This document shows, piece by piece, positions 17,911 through 27,364 of a stretch of 64,000 nt of DNA (position 1 is the first letter of the stretch; each line of letters opens with the position of its first letter). A program made the translations under genes and the position numbers. Location: assembly GCF_001314325.1 (NCBI RefSeq), contig NZ_CP009429.1, forward strand, positions 2,976,501 through 3,040,500, read 5' to 3'. This DNA is from Sphingopyxis macrogoltabida. GTDB lineage: Bacteria; Pseudomonadota; Alphaproteobacteria; Sphingomonadales; Sphingomonadaceae. The notes beneath the pieces were generated by a model. The model was given only the letters and a program-made list of their open reading frames with translations. It did no database searches and was not told the origin of the DNA.

Positions 17911-18666
17911 ATGATCATGCGCGGAAAATGGCTGGTTGCGGGTTTGCTGGTGGCCACCGCTCCGTTGGCCGGCTGCCGGGACAATCCCAATGCCAAGGCC
18001 GAATTGTCGCCGCTCGACGACGGCCTGACCAATGCAGACCCGACGATCAAGGGCTCGCTCGAAGACAAGATCATGGTCGATCCGAAGCTGGCCGGCCAGT
18101 CGAACCAGAATGCCGTGGGTCCGGGCAACAAGCCTGTCGACGGCGGCGTTCCGGGCGTTGCCGGCGCCAAGGCCGCCAGCGCCGCCGAAGCCGCAGCGGC
18201 GCAGGCCGCCGGCAAGCTGCTCGCCGCGCCCAAGGCGCTGCCCTATGAAGCCGATTGCAAGGGCGATTGCGCCAACGCTGCCAAGCGCCCGGTCACCATC
18301 GGCGCGCTCGCCCGCGAACAGGCAAAGGGGAGCTGCGATGCCAAGCTGACCTATGGCAATGCCTGGGCCGACCGCCTGCCCCCCGCCTTCCGCCTCTATC
18401 CGCGCGCGACCTTGCGCGAGGCAGCGGGCGTCGCCGGCGGCAAGTGCAACATCCGCGTCGTCAATTTCCAGACCGCGGCGTCGATGCAGGCGGTGCTCGA
18501 CTATTATCACACGATGGCGGTCCGCGCCGGATACACCAGCGACCACCGCGTCAATGGCGACGAGCATGTACTCGGCGGCACGAAGGGCGAACTGGCCTAT
18601 GTCCTGTTCATGCGTCGCGACGGCGGCATGACCGACGTCGATCTGGTCGCCTCCGGCGGCAAATAA
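17911..18666 (+). CDS. Putative lipoprotein of unknown function
   Basis: This 251-residue protein starts with a lipoprotein signal peptide (WLVAGLLVATAPLAGC, lipobox LAGC at about residue 22). An Ala/Lys-rich, probably disordered linker follows (about 75-110) and then a C-terminal domain with four cysteines and DYYHTMAVRAGYTS. I do not recognise the family. AAGGGAG nine bases upstream supports the ATG at 17911. A strong terminator follows. Confidence 0.75.
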   Translation: MIMRGKWLVAGLLVATAPLAGCRDNPNAKAELSPLDDGLTNADPTIKGSLEDKIMVDPKLAGQSNQNAVGPGNKPVDGGVPGVAGAKAASAAEAAAAQAAGKLLAAPKALPYEADCKGDCANAAKRPVTIGALAREQAKGSCDAKLTYGNAWADRLPPAFRLYPRATLREAAGVAGGKCNIRVVNFQTAASMQAVLDYYHTMAVRAGYTSDHRVNGDEHVLGGTKGELAYVLFMRRDGGMTDVDLVASGGK

Positions 18667-18685
18667 GCCAGCGTATATCGCGCAA

Positions 18686-18719
18686 CAAAAAAGGCCCCGG
18701 TTTCCCGGGGCCTTTTTCT
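18686..18719 (+). terminator. Rho-independent terminator
   Basis: AAAAAAGGCCCCGG-TTT-CCCGGGGCCTTTTTC forms a stable GC stem with a T run immediately after the lipoprotein gene. The A run on the other side would let it also stop transcription from the convergent CsbD gene. Confidence 0.85.
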
Positions 18720-18738
18720 TGGCGGACGAACATGCCCG

Positions 18739-18921
18739 TCAGATTTTGTCGCCAAGCGCGCCCTGAACCTTGCCCTTCAGATTCTGGGCTTCGCCCTTGC
18801 GTTCCTGCGCTTCGCCTTCGGCGCGCAGACGCTCGTTATCGGTCGCCTTGCCTGCCGCCTGCTTCACATTGCCGGCAGCCTCGTTCGCAAGGCCTTTCGC
18901 TTTTTCGGTGAGTTCACCCAT
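18739..18921 (-). CDS. CsbD-like stress protein
   Basis: This 60-residue, highly charged, helix-forming protein contains ELTEKAKGLANEAAGNVKQA and a repeat of the same pattern (KGEAQNLKGKVQGALG), the hallmark of CsbD-like proteins. In other bacteria these are induced by general stress; the biochemical role is unknown. It forms a convergent pair with the lipoprotein gene. Confidence 0.88.
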   Translation of the reverse strand: MGELTEKAKGLANEAAGNVKQAAGKATDNERLRAEGEAQERKGEAQNLKGKVQGALGDKI

Positions 18922-19078
18922 CGGGATTCTCCTTTGTCGCAGAGGCGGGAGGGGCTCGCCTCTTGCAGGAGAAACGGGCGAATGAGGCGCTTGTTCCTGT
19001 CGCGCGAGACAAGCCGTTGCAAAGCAACGCCAAATGCGCTCACCGACATCGGCAACTTGGCGACAAGCATCCGGCCAA

Positions 19079-19118
19079 TGAAAAAGGGCGCCGCGGTTGC
19101 CCGCAGCGCCCCTTTCAC
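19079..19118 (-). terminator. Terminator after rpsU
   Basis: A GGGCGC...GCGCCC stem lies about 30 bp downstream of rpsU and is bordered by A-rich and T-rich flanks (AAAAAGGGCG on the left, GCCCCTTTC on the right). On the minus strand it reads as a hairpin followed by TTTTTC. Confidence 0.7.
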
Positions 19119-19146
19119 GAACTGGATCCCGAACGGATCGACGGGC

Positions 19147-19353
19147 TTACTTGATCCCGTCGCGCTCCATCCGCTTGCGCTCCATCTTGCGGGCGCGGCG
19201 GACGGCGGCGGCGCGCTCGCGCGCACGCTTTTCGCTCGGCTTCTCGTAGTGACGGCGCAGCTTCATTTCGCGATACACGCCCTCACGCTGCAGCTTCTTC
19301 TTGAGCGCGCGAAGGGCCTGGTCGACATTATTGTCGCGAACGATGATCTGCAT
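19147..19353 (-). CDS. rpsU: 30S ribosomal protein S21
   Basis: This 68-residue protein has the S21 opening [41 protein letters not shown] and a very basic C-terminal helix. S21 binds the small subunit near the anti-Shine-Dalgarno region and aids initiation. An AGGAG lies upstream. It stands alone here, with its own terminator. Confidence 0.97.
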   Translation of the reverse strand: MQIIVRDNNVDQALRALKKKLQREGVYREMKLRRHYEKPSEKRARERAAAVRRARKMERKRMERDGIK

Positions 19354-19626
19354 ACGCCGTGTCGTCTCCTGTTCGTCAAAACGATTTCGGCACCGGAGAG
19401 CCGGTTTGCCGTAAATCGCCGATATTCGGGCAATAAAAAGAGCGCCGCGAAAGCGCGACGTTCCAATGAAGCGCCAACTAAAAGGATTCGCGCCGAAATG
19501 CAAGCCCCAACGCGGCGAACCGCGCCTGCCGCGCCACGGGACCGCGCGCGCCTCGCCGGGATTGGCCTGCCCGCTGCCTTGTGGCATAGGTAGCAGGACG
19601 AAACCAATCACAGTAAGGGACAGGCC

Positions 19627-20391
19627 ATGGCGACCCAGCTCAAGCGCAACAGCAAATATAGCGAAGCCGAATGGACGGCGCGGCAGGAACTCGCCGCTTG
19701 CTACCGCATCTTCGCGATGATGGGCTGGGACGAGATGATCTTCAACCACATCACGGTGAAGCTCGAAGATCAGGAAGGCGCCTTCCTGATCAACCCCTAT
19801 GGCATGCATTTCAGCGAAGTCACCGCCTCCAGCCTGATCAAGATCGACATCGACGGCAACAAGCTGGACGAGGATAATCCCTGGCACGTCAACAAGGCGG
19901 GCTTCGTCCAGCACAGCCTGTTCCACCGCGTCCTGCCCGACGCCCATGCGATCATCCACACCCACACGACCGCGACGATGGCGGTCTGCGGGCTCGAAGG
20001 CGGTCTGCAGCCGACGAACTTCTATGCCTGCAATTTCATGGGCCAGCTCGCCTATCACGATTTCGAAGGCGTGACGGTCCGCGAGGAAGAGGGCGAGCGG
20101 CTGGTCGAGCATCTCGGCAACAAGCGCATCCTGATGCTGCGCAACCACGGCCCCGTCGTGATGGGCAAGTCGCTGTCCGACGCCTTCATCAAATATTGGG
20201 CGCTGCAGCGCGCCTGCGAGATCCAGCTCGCGACGATGAGCATGGGCAAGCCGATCCTTGTCGACGAGGAGGTCATCAAGGTTCACCAGCGCGACCTTTA
20301 TATGGCGGCGATCCCCGGTCAGTCGGGCAAGGCCGAGTTCGACGCGATGGTGCGCAAGGTCGACAAGATCGACACAAGCTGGCGTGACTAA
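19627..20391 (+). CDS. Class II aldolase/adducin domain protein
   Basis: This 254-residue protein shows the class II aldolase fold with zinc-ligand histidines in [15 protein letters not shown] and [12 protein letters not shown], and an early catalytic-site [13 protein letters not shown]. Family members cleave or epimerise sugar phosphates, but many free-standing homologs, including the eukaryotic adducin head, have no assigned substrate. A TAAGGGACAGG ribosome site precedes the ATG. The 2Fe-2S gene follows 27 bp downstream and is probably co-transcribed. Confidence 0.87.
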   Translation: MATQLKRNSKYSEAEWTARQELAACYRIFAMMGWDEMIFNHITVKLEDQEGAFLINPYGMHFSEVTASSLIKIDIDGNKLDEDNPWHVNKAGFVQHSLFHRVLPDAHAIIHTHTTATMAVCGLEGGLQPTNFYACNFMGQLAYHDFEGVTVREEEGERLVEHLGNKRILMLRNHGPVVMGKSLSDAFIKYWALQRACEIQLATMSMGKPILVDEEVIKVHQRDLYMAAIPGQSGKAEFDAMVRKVDKIDTSWRD

Positions 20392-20418
20392 TCGCGCGGC
20401 TGCGCTAACAGGGAATGC

Positions 20419-20964
20419 ATGACGCGATTCTCGGTCAACGACCGCCCGGTCGAATATCGCATGGACCCCGAAACGCCCCTGCTGTGGGCGCTGCGCGACG
20501 CGTCGAACCTGACGGGGACCAAATATGGCTGCGGCACCGGCGAATGCGGCGCGTGCACCGTCGATATCGATGGCGAGGCGATTCGCAGTTGCCTCGTCAC
20601 CATCGCCGAATGCGAGGGCCGCTTCGTCACGACGATCGAGGCACTGTCGCGCGACCGCAGCCATCCGGTGCAGCAGGCCTGGGTCGCCGAACAGGTGCCG
20701 CAATGCGGTTTCTGCCAGTCGGGAATGATCATGGCGGCCGCAGCCTTGCTCCGCACCAACAGCAATCCGACCGACGCCGAAATCGATGCGGCGATCACCA
20801 ATATCTGCCGCTGCGGCACCTATCCGCGGATTCGCGGTGCCATCCGCCGCGCCGGCCGCGTGCTGCGCGGCGAGGAACGGATCGCCGCCGCGCCGCCGCC
20901 CGGCATCCGCCCCGAGGATGCGGCACGCGCCGTTCCCGCCATGCGCAAGCCCCCGGGAAGCTGA
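20419..20964 (+). CDS. (2Fe-2S)-binding subunit of a xanthine-oxidase-type oxidoreductase
   Basis: This 181-residue protein carries two [2Fe-2S] motifs: the plant-ferredoxin-type [11 protein letters not shown]...C (about residues 38-60) and the helical [12 protein letters not shown]...CRCGTYPRI. The layout is that of the small subunit of isoquinoline 1-oxidoreductase or aldehyde/xanthine dehydrogenases, which relays electrons from a molybdopterin subunit. No large molybdenum-binding subunit is adjacent: the next gene is RcnB-like. The C-terminal extension is Pro/Ala-rich. Confidence 0.88.
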   Translation: MTRFSVNDRPVEYRMDPETPLLWALRDASNLTGTKYGCGTGECGACTVDIDGEAIRSCLVTIAECEGRFVTTIEALSRDRSHPVQQAWVAEQVPQCGFCQSGMIMAAAALLRTNSNPTDAEIDAAITNICRCGTYPRIRGAIRRAGRVLRGEERIAAAPPPGIRPEDAARAVPAMRKPPGS

Positions 20965-21076
20965 ACCTAAGGCAACACCCCGGTTCAGCGGCCGATCATC
21001 TTGCCTGCGGTAACTTTCTCTTCATCTTCCCGGCTGGTGCCTCCAGCGTGCGGGACATGAATTGGAGTATGGCGAG

Positions 21077-22060
21077 ATGAAGAAGATGTTCGGAGGGTTG
21101 CTGATCGCTGCGACGGTCCTCACCCCCATCGCTCCCGCCGCGGCACAGGCCTCCGGCGAGCGAATGCAGATCGCGCAGAACGATCGCGGCAATCGCGGCG
21201 ACCGTGGTCCGCGCGGCCCCGAAGTCCGGCGCGGCGGCGGCGGCGAAGGCCGCGCCCAGCGTCAGGCCCCGCGTTCGCAGCCGCAACGCGAGCAGGTGCA
21301 ACGTCAGCAGGTCCAGCGTCAGCAGCGCGATATGCGGGCCGATCGCGGCAATCGCTGGAACGGCCAGCAACAGCGCCAGTGGCAGCAGCGCGGTACCGAT
21401 CAGCAGCGCGTGCGCCAGCAGCAGGTGCAGCGTCAGCAAGCGCAGCGCCAGCAGCAGATTCGCCAACAGCAGATCCGGGGCCAGCGCGGCACCTATGATC
21501 GCAACCGCGACGGCCGCGTCGACCGCCAGTGGGACCGCGACCGCAACGGCCGGGTCGACCGGCAGTGGGATCGCAACCGCAACGGTCAGGTAGACCGGCG
21601 TTACGACCGCAATCGCAACGGCGACCTCGATCGCCGCTGGGATCGCAACAACAACAACCGTGTCGATCGCCGTTACGACCGCAACCGCAACGGCTATGTC
21701 GACCGCCGCTATCGCGACGGCCGCCACGATCGCTGGGACCGTAACAACAGCCGCTGGAGCCGCGACTGGCGCAGCGACCGCCGTTACGACTGGCGCAGCT
21801 ATCGCGACCACAACCGCAGCTATTACCGGATGCCGCGCTATTACAATCCGTATCGCGGACGCGGCTATACGCGGTTCAGCATCGGCTTCACGCTGGGCTC
21901 GCTGTTCTATGGCTCGCGCTACTGGATCAACGATCCGGGCTATTACCGCCTGCCGCCGGCCTACGGCGGGTATCGCTGGGTGCGCTATTATGACGACGCG
22001 CTTCTGGTCGACACCTACTCGGGCGAAGTGGTCGACGTGATCTACGACTTCTTCTGGTAA
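21077..22060 (+). CDS. RcnB-family envelope protein with Asp/Asn/Arg repeats
   Basis: This 327-residue protein has a signal peptide (about 1-24, APAAAQA), a Gln/Arg-rich low-complexity stretch, then about six tandem 12-residue repeats built on DRNRNGxVDRxW/Y, and a C-terminal RcnB domain ending VDTYSGEVVDVIYDFFW. RcnB proteins are periplasmic and linked to nickel/cobalt homeostasis in enterics. The repeats resemble DxNxDGxxD calcium-binding loops. GGAG precedes the ATG at 21077 and a terminator follows. Confidence 0.82.
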   Translation: MKKMFGGLLIAATVLTPIAPAAAQASGERMQIAQNDRGNRGDRGPRGPEVRRGGGGEGRAQRQAPRSQPQREQVQRQQVQRQQRDMRADRGNRWNGQQQRQWQQRGTDQQRVRQQQVQRQQAQRQQQIRQQQIRGQRGTYDRNRDGRVDRQWDRDRNGRVDRQWDRNRNGQVDRRYDRNRNGDLDRRWDRNNNNRVDRRYDRNRNGYVDRRYRDGRHDRWDRNNSRWSRDWRSDRRYDWRSYRDHNRSYYRMPRYYNPYRGRGYTRFSIGFTLGSLFYGSRYWINDPGYYRLPPAYGGYRWVRYYDDALLVDTYSGEVVDVIYDFFW

Positions 22061-22088
22061 TATTCCTTTCGGTTATCAGATGAATAAA

Positions 22089-22122
22089 CTGAAGGGGCCG
22101 GTCCGCCGGCCCCTCTTTTTAT
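22089..22122 (+). terminator. Rho-independent terminator after the RcnB-like gene
   Basis: GGGGCCGG-TCCG-CCGGCCCC is followed by TCTTTTT, a strong GC stem with a T run 30 bp after the stop codon. Confidence 0.88.
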
Positions 22123-22180
22123 GGGCTTGCCCTCCCCCGCCCGACGCGCCACGGTCGCGCCACGAAACAGGGGAGCGAAT

Positions 22181-23461
22181 ATGCAAAAATCGGGATTGGC
22201 GACTGCCACGGCAGTCGCGCTGGCGCTTTGCGGTGCGGCCTCGGCGGAGGCACGCACCACAGTCATCTATGCCGGGCAAGTGATCACCGATGCCGACAAG
22301 CCGGTGCAGGGACCCGCGACCGTTACCGTCACCGATGACCGCATCACCTCGATCACCGCTGGCCGCGCCGAGGCCCCGGCGGGCGCGGAGGTCGTCGATC
22401 TCGGCGACAAGACCCTGCTTCCCGGGCTCGTCGACCTCCACGTCCACCTCACCGGCGACCCCGGCGACGATTATCGCGCGGCGGCGGTCGATCCCGACGA
22501 ATGGGGCGTGGTGGTCGGCGCGAAGAATGCCGCCATCACGCTGCGCGCGGGTTTCACCACGGTGCGCGAGGCGGGGTCGGCGCAATATACCGCCTATGCG
22601 CTCCGCCGCGGTACCGCGAACGGCTTTATCGAGGGGCCGCGCATCGTCGCAGCGGGCCCGGCGCTGTCGATCATCGGCGGCCACGGCGACGTCACGGGCT
22701 TCCGCGAAGATGTCCACGCCGTGCTCGATCAGGGCTACACCTGCACCGGCGCGCTCGAATGCGCCGAGAAGGTGCGCAAGGCGTCGCGCGCCGGGGCCGA
22801 CGTTATCAAGATCACCGCAACAGGGGGCGTCCTGTCGCAGCAGGCACGCGGGCTCGAGGGCCATTTCACCAGCGCCGAGTTGCAGAGCATCGCCGATACC
22901 GCGCATTCGCTGGGGCTGAAGGTCATGGCGCATGCGCATGGCGCGGGCGGGATCACCGCGTCGGCGGCCGCGGGCATCGACAGCATCGAGCATGGCACCT
23001 TCGCCGACGATCCGACGCTGAAGGTGATGAAGGCCAAGGGTACCTATCTCGTGCCGACGTTGATGGCATTCGAGGGCATAAGGGAACGGCTCGGCAAGGG
23101 CATCTATACGCCGACGGTCGAGGATAAGGTCCGGATGACGCTGAACGACGTCGGCAAGGCGGTTACGCGCGCCAAGGCGCTGGGCGTGCCGATCGCTTTC
23201 GGCACCGACGCCGGAGTATTCGAACATGGCCGCAACGGCGGCGAGTTCGCGTTGCTCGTCAAATATGGGCTGACCCCGCGCGAGGCGCTGGCAAGCGCGA
23301 CGACGGTGGCCGCGAAACTGCTGTCGCTCGAAAATGAGATCGGCCGCATTGCGCCCGGCATGTCGGCCGACATGATCGCGGTCGACGGCGATCCGCTCAG
23401 CGATGTGACGACGCTTGAAAAGGTCGGCTGGGTGATGGTGCGCGGGCGGATCGCCGGCTGA
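22181..23461 (+). CDS. Secreted amidohydrolase (imidazolonepropionase/prolidase-like)
   Basis: This 426-residue protein has a signal peptide (to about residue 24) and an amidohydrolase barrel. Metal ligands are visible in LPGLVDLHVHLTGD, DVIKITATGGV (bridging lysine), MAHAHGAGGI, SIEHGTF and FGTDAGVF. This matches the secreted metal-dependent hydrolases of Sphingomonadales and Caulobacter that act on Xaa-Pro or N-acyl amino acids. The substrate is not set by sequence. The ATG at 22181 has GGGGAG upstream. Confidence 0.88.
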   Translation: MQKSGLATATAVALALCGAASAEARTTVIYAGQVITDADKPVQGPATVTVTDDRITSITAGRAEAPAGAEVVDLGDKTLLPGLVDLHVHLTGDPGDDYRAAAVDPDEWGVVVGAKNAAITLRAGFTTVREAGSAQYTAYALRRGTANGFIEGPRIVAAGPALSIIGGHGDVTGFREDVHAVLDQGYTCTGALECAEKVRKASRAGADVIKITATGGVLSQQARGLEGHFTSAELQSIADTAHSLGLKVMAHAHGAGGITASAAAGIDSIEHGTFADDPTLKVMKAKGTYLVPTLMAFEGIRERLGKGIYTPTVEDKVRMTLNDVGKAVTRAKALGVPIAFGTDAGVFEHGRNGGEFALLVKYGLTPREALASATTVAAKLLSLENEIGRIAPGMSADMIAVDGDPLSDVTTLEKVGWVMVRGRIAG

Positions 23462-23472
23462 CGATCGCCTTC

Positions 23473-23513
23473 CCCAATTCGTCATCCCGGCGAAGGCCGG
23501 GATGACGAATGGG
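23473..23513. repeat. Perfect intergenic palindrome (REP-like)
   Basis: ATTCGTCATCCCGGC and its exact complement flank a GAAG loop, extended by CCC/GGG. It is a dispersed sphingomonad-type palindrome between two convergent genes and could act as a bidirectional terminator or mRNA stabiliser. Confidence 0.75.
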
Positions 23514-23531
23514 AAATAATCAGCCGCGATT

Positions 23532-26183
23532 TCAGGCGATGCGCTGGAGGCGTGGCGGCTGTACCGCCCTCGTCGCCCGGCCCTGCGCGGGACTGATGAG
23601 CATTTCGATGTCGACGGCTTCGGTGAACTGCACGCCGACGCGATTGTCGCTCGACCAACGCGCCTGCGCATCGAGCGACAGGTCGGAACCGAATTCGAGG
23701 ATGAGGTCGGTCCCGGCGGGCACGTTCCACAGCCCCTCGATCAGCGCGCCGCGCGACGACATATTGCGGACGATGGCTTCATATTGATAGCCGCCGCTGG
23801 TGACCTGGATCGTGCGGAAGGTCGTCCGGCGCGGCTCGCGGGCGCTCTTGTAGCCCTTGGCCTCGACGCGACCGCCGCCCTCGCCGAGCAGCACGAGAAC
23901 TTCGCCGAGTTCCATCGGCTTGCCATAAATATAGCCCTGGACATGGCTGCAGCCCAAGCCGCGGATCAGCGCCAGATCGTCGTGCGTCTCCACCCCCTCG
24001 GCGGTGGTTTCCATGTCGAGCGCCGTCGCAAGGCCGACGATCGACGAGATGATCGCGGCGTTCATGCTGTTCGGATCGGCGGCGCCGAGCACGAAGCTTT
24101 GGTCGATCTTGATCTTGTCGAACGGCGCCTTCTTCAAATAGCCGAGCGCCGAATAGCCGGTACCGAAATCGTCGAGCGCCAGCCGTACGCCGGTGCGCTT
24201 CAGTTTCTGGAACATCGCGAGATTCTCGGGACTCTCGTCAAGGAAGACGCCCTCGGTGATCTCCAGTTCGAGCTGGTCGGGCTGGATGCCCGCCGCCGAT
24301 ACCGCGCTCATGATCGTCGTCGGCAGCTTTTCGTTGGCGAATTGTCGCGGCGAGACATTGACCGCGACACGGTAGCCCGGTCCCAGCCGGGCAATCGTCG
24401 CGCAGGCGGTGCGAATGATCCATTCGCCGATCGGGATGATGAGGTTCGATTCCTCGGCGATGGGTATGAACTTCGACGGGCTGATCACACCCTCGGGTTC
24501 GCGCCGCCAGCGGATGAGTGCCTCGAAACCCGAAATTCGCTCGGTTCCGACATCGACGATCGGCTGATAGAGCAACGCCAGCTCGTCTCGTGCGAGCGCG
24601 TCGCGCAGCGCATCTTCGATCGCCTTGCGCTCGCTCGCCTGATTGTGCATCGCATCGGCGTAGAAGCGATAGACGCCGCGCCCGGCGTCCTTGGCGGCAT
24701 AAAGCGCAAGGTCGGCGTTACGGACCAGTGCCGAAACGGACACACCCTGCCCTTCGGATACGGCAATCCCGATCGACGAGCCGATCCGGACCTGCTCGCC
24801 CTCTATGGCGAAGGGCTTGGCAAGGCTGAGGATGATTGCGTTGGCGATGCCCGCGAGCTTTTCGGGCTGGGTGAGCTGCGGCAACACGATTTGAAACTCG
24901 TCGCCGCCAAGGCGTCCGACCTGTCCCTTGTCGCCGACGATCTGGGTCAGCCGTCCCGCCACTTGCTGGAGAAGCTGGTCGCCGACCGGATGCCCCAGCG
25001 TGTCGTTGACCGCCTTGAACCGGTCGAGATCCATCATCAGCAACGCGCACGGCTGCGCCTGTCCGGCGTGGCTGCGCAATGCCCGCTCGAGCAGGTCGGT
25101 GATGTGCAGCCGGTTCGCCAGCCCGGTCAGCGTATCGTAACGCGCCAGCTGGTTGATCTCGCGCTCCGATCTTTTCTTTTCGGTGAGGTCGGTCCCGCTG
25201 CCGCGGAATCCCTGGAAATTGCCAAGTTCGTTGCTGATCGGGTTGCCCGAAATCGACCACCAGCGTTCTTCGCCCTGCACCGCCGCCTGGACCGTCAATT
25301 CGTTGAACGGCGTCCGCGACGAGAGGCTGAAACCCAGCGTGCGCTCTTCGCTCTCGTCGTTGCCGATTCGCTTGCGAATGATGTCGGTAAAAGGCCGGCC
25401 GAGGATGTCGGACAGCGACAGTCCGAGCTTCGCCGCGACGGTCGGCGAAATATAGACGAGTTGGCCATAGCGATCGGTTTCCCAGAACCAGCCGCGCCCG
25501 GCCCGCTCGAAATCGCGGACGAGGCCCAGCGCGCGCTGCTGGTCGCTGATCGCAAACCGCTGCGCCCGGGTCGCGCGGCGCTGATGGCGGATGTCCTCGC
25601 GCATCATGACGATCAGCAGGCCCAGAAACACCAGCCCCGCGACGGCGAAGGGCCATGATGCGATGCCGATCGCGCCGCCCAGTGCCGTCGCACCGGCAAA
25701 GGCAAAGAAGGCGGGGCGTGCGATCGCCACCGCCGACGCCGCGACAAGGATCGATCCGATCTGGATCGCGGTGAAGGCATCGAAGAAGAAACGGCCGTCG
25801 GGAACCGCAATCGCCGCGAACATCGCGACAGCGTTGAGCAACGTACCCACCGCGATCAGCGCCATGCTGGCCATCATGACCAGCCGCAGCCGTTCGGGGT
25901 GCAGCGCCCGCCCGCCCCGCATCGCCTGCCCGACAACGGTCAGCGCGAGGTCGCAGAGCAGGCCGATGCCCATCACCAGCCATTGCGACGGCCGGTCGAG
26001 GAAGCCGGCCACGCCCGGCACGAAAGCGAAGACGAAGAAGGTCAGCGCGCGGCCGATGAGCACATAGTGCCATAGCTGCGCAACACGCATCAGGCGCGTC
26101 ACGAATTCAGGCGAATCGAGCAGCGATTCGTCCGTGGACGGATCGCTGACGACCGGCCGAACAATCTTGCGCTGCGCCCCCAA
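23532..26183 (-). CDS. Membrane PAS-GGDEF-EAL-PilZ cyclic-di-GMP protein
   Basis: This 883-residue protein has an N-terminal block of five or six hydrophobic segments (about 38-195), a PAS domain (about 235-345), GGDEF (active-site RLGGDEF near 425), EAL (FEALIRW near 552, with ELEITEGVF and DDFGTGYS present) and a C-terminal PilZ domain from about 785 (RNMSSRGALIEG). Both catalytic centres look intact, so it could make and degrade c-di-GMP and also bind it through PilZ. The start is a TTG directly after an in-frame stop, with AGGA upstream; GTG or ATG 28-32 codons later are alternatives. Confidence 0.9.
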   Translation of the reverse strand: MGAQRKIVRPVVSDPSTDESLLDSPEFVTRLMRVAQLWHYVLIGRALTFFVFAFVPGVAGFLDRPSQWLVMGIGLLCDLALTVVGQAMRGGRALHPERLRLVMMASMALIAVGTLLNAVAMFAAIAVPDGRFFFDAFTAIQIGSILVAASAVAIARPAFFAFAGATALGGAIGIASWPFAVAGLVFLGLLIVMMREDIRHQRRATRAQRFAISDQQRALGLVRDFERAGRGWFWETDRYGQLVYISPTVAAKLGLSLSDILGRPFTDIIRKRIGNDESEERTLGFSLSSRTPFNELTVQAAVQGEERWWSISGNPISNELGNFQGFRGSGTDLTEKKRSEREINQLARYDTLTGLANRLHITDLLERALRSHAGQAQPCALLMMDLDRFKAVNDTLGHPVGDQLLQQVAGRLTQIVGDKGQVGRLGGDEFQIVLPQLTQPEKLAGIANAIILSLAKPFAIEGEQVRIGSSIGIAVSEGQGVSVSALVRNADLALYAAKDAGRGVYRFYADAMHNQASERKAIEDALRDALARDELALLYQPIVDVGTERISGFEALIRWRREPEGVISPSKFIPIAEESNLIIPIGEWIIRTACATIARLGPGYRVAVNVSPRQFANEKLPTTIMSAVSAAGIQPDQLELEITEGVFLDESPENLAMFQKLKRTGVRLALDDFGTGYSALGYLKKAPFDKIKIDQSFVLGAADPNSMNAAIISSIVGLATALDMETTAEGVETHDDLALIRGLGCSHVQGYIYGKPMELGEVLVLLGEGGGRVEAKGYKSAREPRRTTFRTIQVTSGGYQYEAIVRNMSSRGALIEGLWNVPAGTDLILEFGSDLSLDAQARWSSDNRVGVQFTEAVDIEMLISPAQGRATRAVQPPRLQRIA

Positions 26184-26329
26184 CTACCCTCTTTCCTGCC
26201 TATCCGAAGGAGCCCGAAGCTCTGTCGGAAAGGGGTTGCCAAATCCTTATCGTCGCAGGCGAAATGTGCCGATATTGTACCAAAATGGAAGATGTTCCGT
26301 TTCGCTTCGCAACTTGATATAGCGTCGGC

Positions 26330-27361
26330 ATGTCCGCCGTCCGCCTCCTGCCGCCAGACCGCTTCTTCGATCGCGCCGAATGGTCCGCGATCACGACCGC
26401 ATCGCGCTGGCGCGGTGCCTGGCTTGTCGCGCATGCGTGGATCGTCAGCCTTGCCGTGGTCGGTATTGCCGCATGGACGCAGAATCCCGCAGCCTGGTTA
26501 CTGGCGGTGATCCTTGTCGGCGGGCGCCAGCTTGGTCTCGCCATCCTGATGCACGATGCCGCGCATGGACTGCTGCACCCGAACCGCAAAACCAACAATT
26601 TCCTCGGCCAGTGGCTGACCGGCGCGGCGGTCGGATCGGACCTGATCGCCTATCGCACCTACCACCTCCAGCACCACAAATTCACGCAGCAGCCCGAGGA
26701 CCCCGATCTTTCGCTGTCGAAACCCTTTCCGACGACGCGCGCGAGCCTGTGGCGCAAGGTGCTGCGCGACCTGACCGGGCAGACCTTCTTCAAGCAGCGT
26801 GCCGCCCAGGTCGGTTTTGCGCTCGTCGGGCTGAAGGCGATGCTCCGCGGCGAGAAGGTCGAAAAGGGCCGCACCGGCACCAAGGCGGGGATGCCCTTCA
26901 ACAAGCAGTCGGACGACGGCATGACGTCACCGACGGTCGATGCGGCAGGCGCAATGACGGTTACCCGCGCGGTCGGGCGCTTCCTGATCGTGCAGGCGGT
27001 GCTGCTCGCTGCCTCCCTCGCGCTCTACGGCTGGACGCCGTACCTGCTGTGGCTCGCTGGGTTGGCAACGACATTCCAGCTTTACCTGCGCATCCGCAAC
27101 ATCGCAGAACATGCGTGCACCACGACAGGGAGCCAGGACCCCTTCACCCATGCACGGACGACGCATGCCGGCTGGCTGGCGCGCGCGACGGTCGCGCCCT
27201 ATTGGGTCAATTATCACGCCGAACATCATCTGTTCATGGGCGTACCCTGTTACCGCCTGCCCGCGGTCCATGCGATGCTCGGCGCGCAGGGCAAGCATGA
27301 GGCGATGACGATCGCGCCGAATTATCGCGCGGTGCTGCGACAGGTCACCGCGAACGGCTGA
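26330..27361 (+). CDS. Membrane fatty acid desaturase
   Basis: This 343-residue membrane protein has the three histidine boxes of acyl-lipid desaturases: HDAAHG, HLQHH and HAEHH, which bind the di-iron centre. Hydrophobic segments lie around residues 30-60 and 215-250. It resembles bacterial fatty acid desaturases and related beta-carotene hydroxylase-like enzymes. The position of the double bond cannot be read. It converges with the asparaginase-like gene. Confidence 0.88.
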   Translation: MSAVRLLPPDRFFDRAEWSAITTASRWRGAWLVAHAWIVSLAVVGIAAWTQNPAAWLLAVILVGGRQLGLAILMHDAAHGLLHPNRKTNNFLGQWLTGAAVGSDLIAYRTYHLQHHKFTQQPEDPDLSLSKPFPTTRASLWRKVLRDLTGQTFFKQRAAQVGFALVGLKAMLRGEKVEKGRTGTKAGMPFNKQSDDGMTSPTVDAAGAMTVTRAVGRFLIVQAVLLAASLALYGWTPYLLWLAGLATTFQLYLRIRNIAEHACTTTGSQDPFTHARTTHAGWLARATVAPYWVNYHAEHHLFMGVPCYRLPAVHAMLGAQGKHEAMTIAPNYRAVLRQVTANG

Positions 27362-27364
27362 TCC

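Noticed and set aside
19147..20703. A 518-residue minus-strand frame ending in the S21 sequence
   Set aside because: Only the last 68 residues are S21; the rest is antisense to the aldolase and 2Fe-2S genes. I kept the short rpsU.
23784..25658. A 624-residue plus-strand frame opposite the GGDEF/EAL gene
   Set aside because: Shadow of the real minus-strand gene with no domain of its own.
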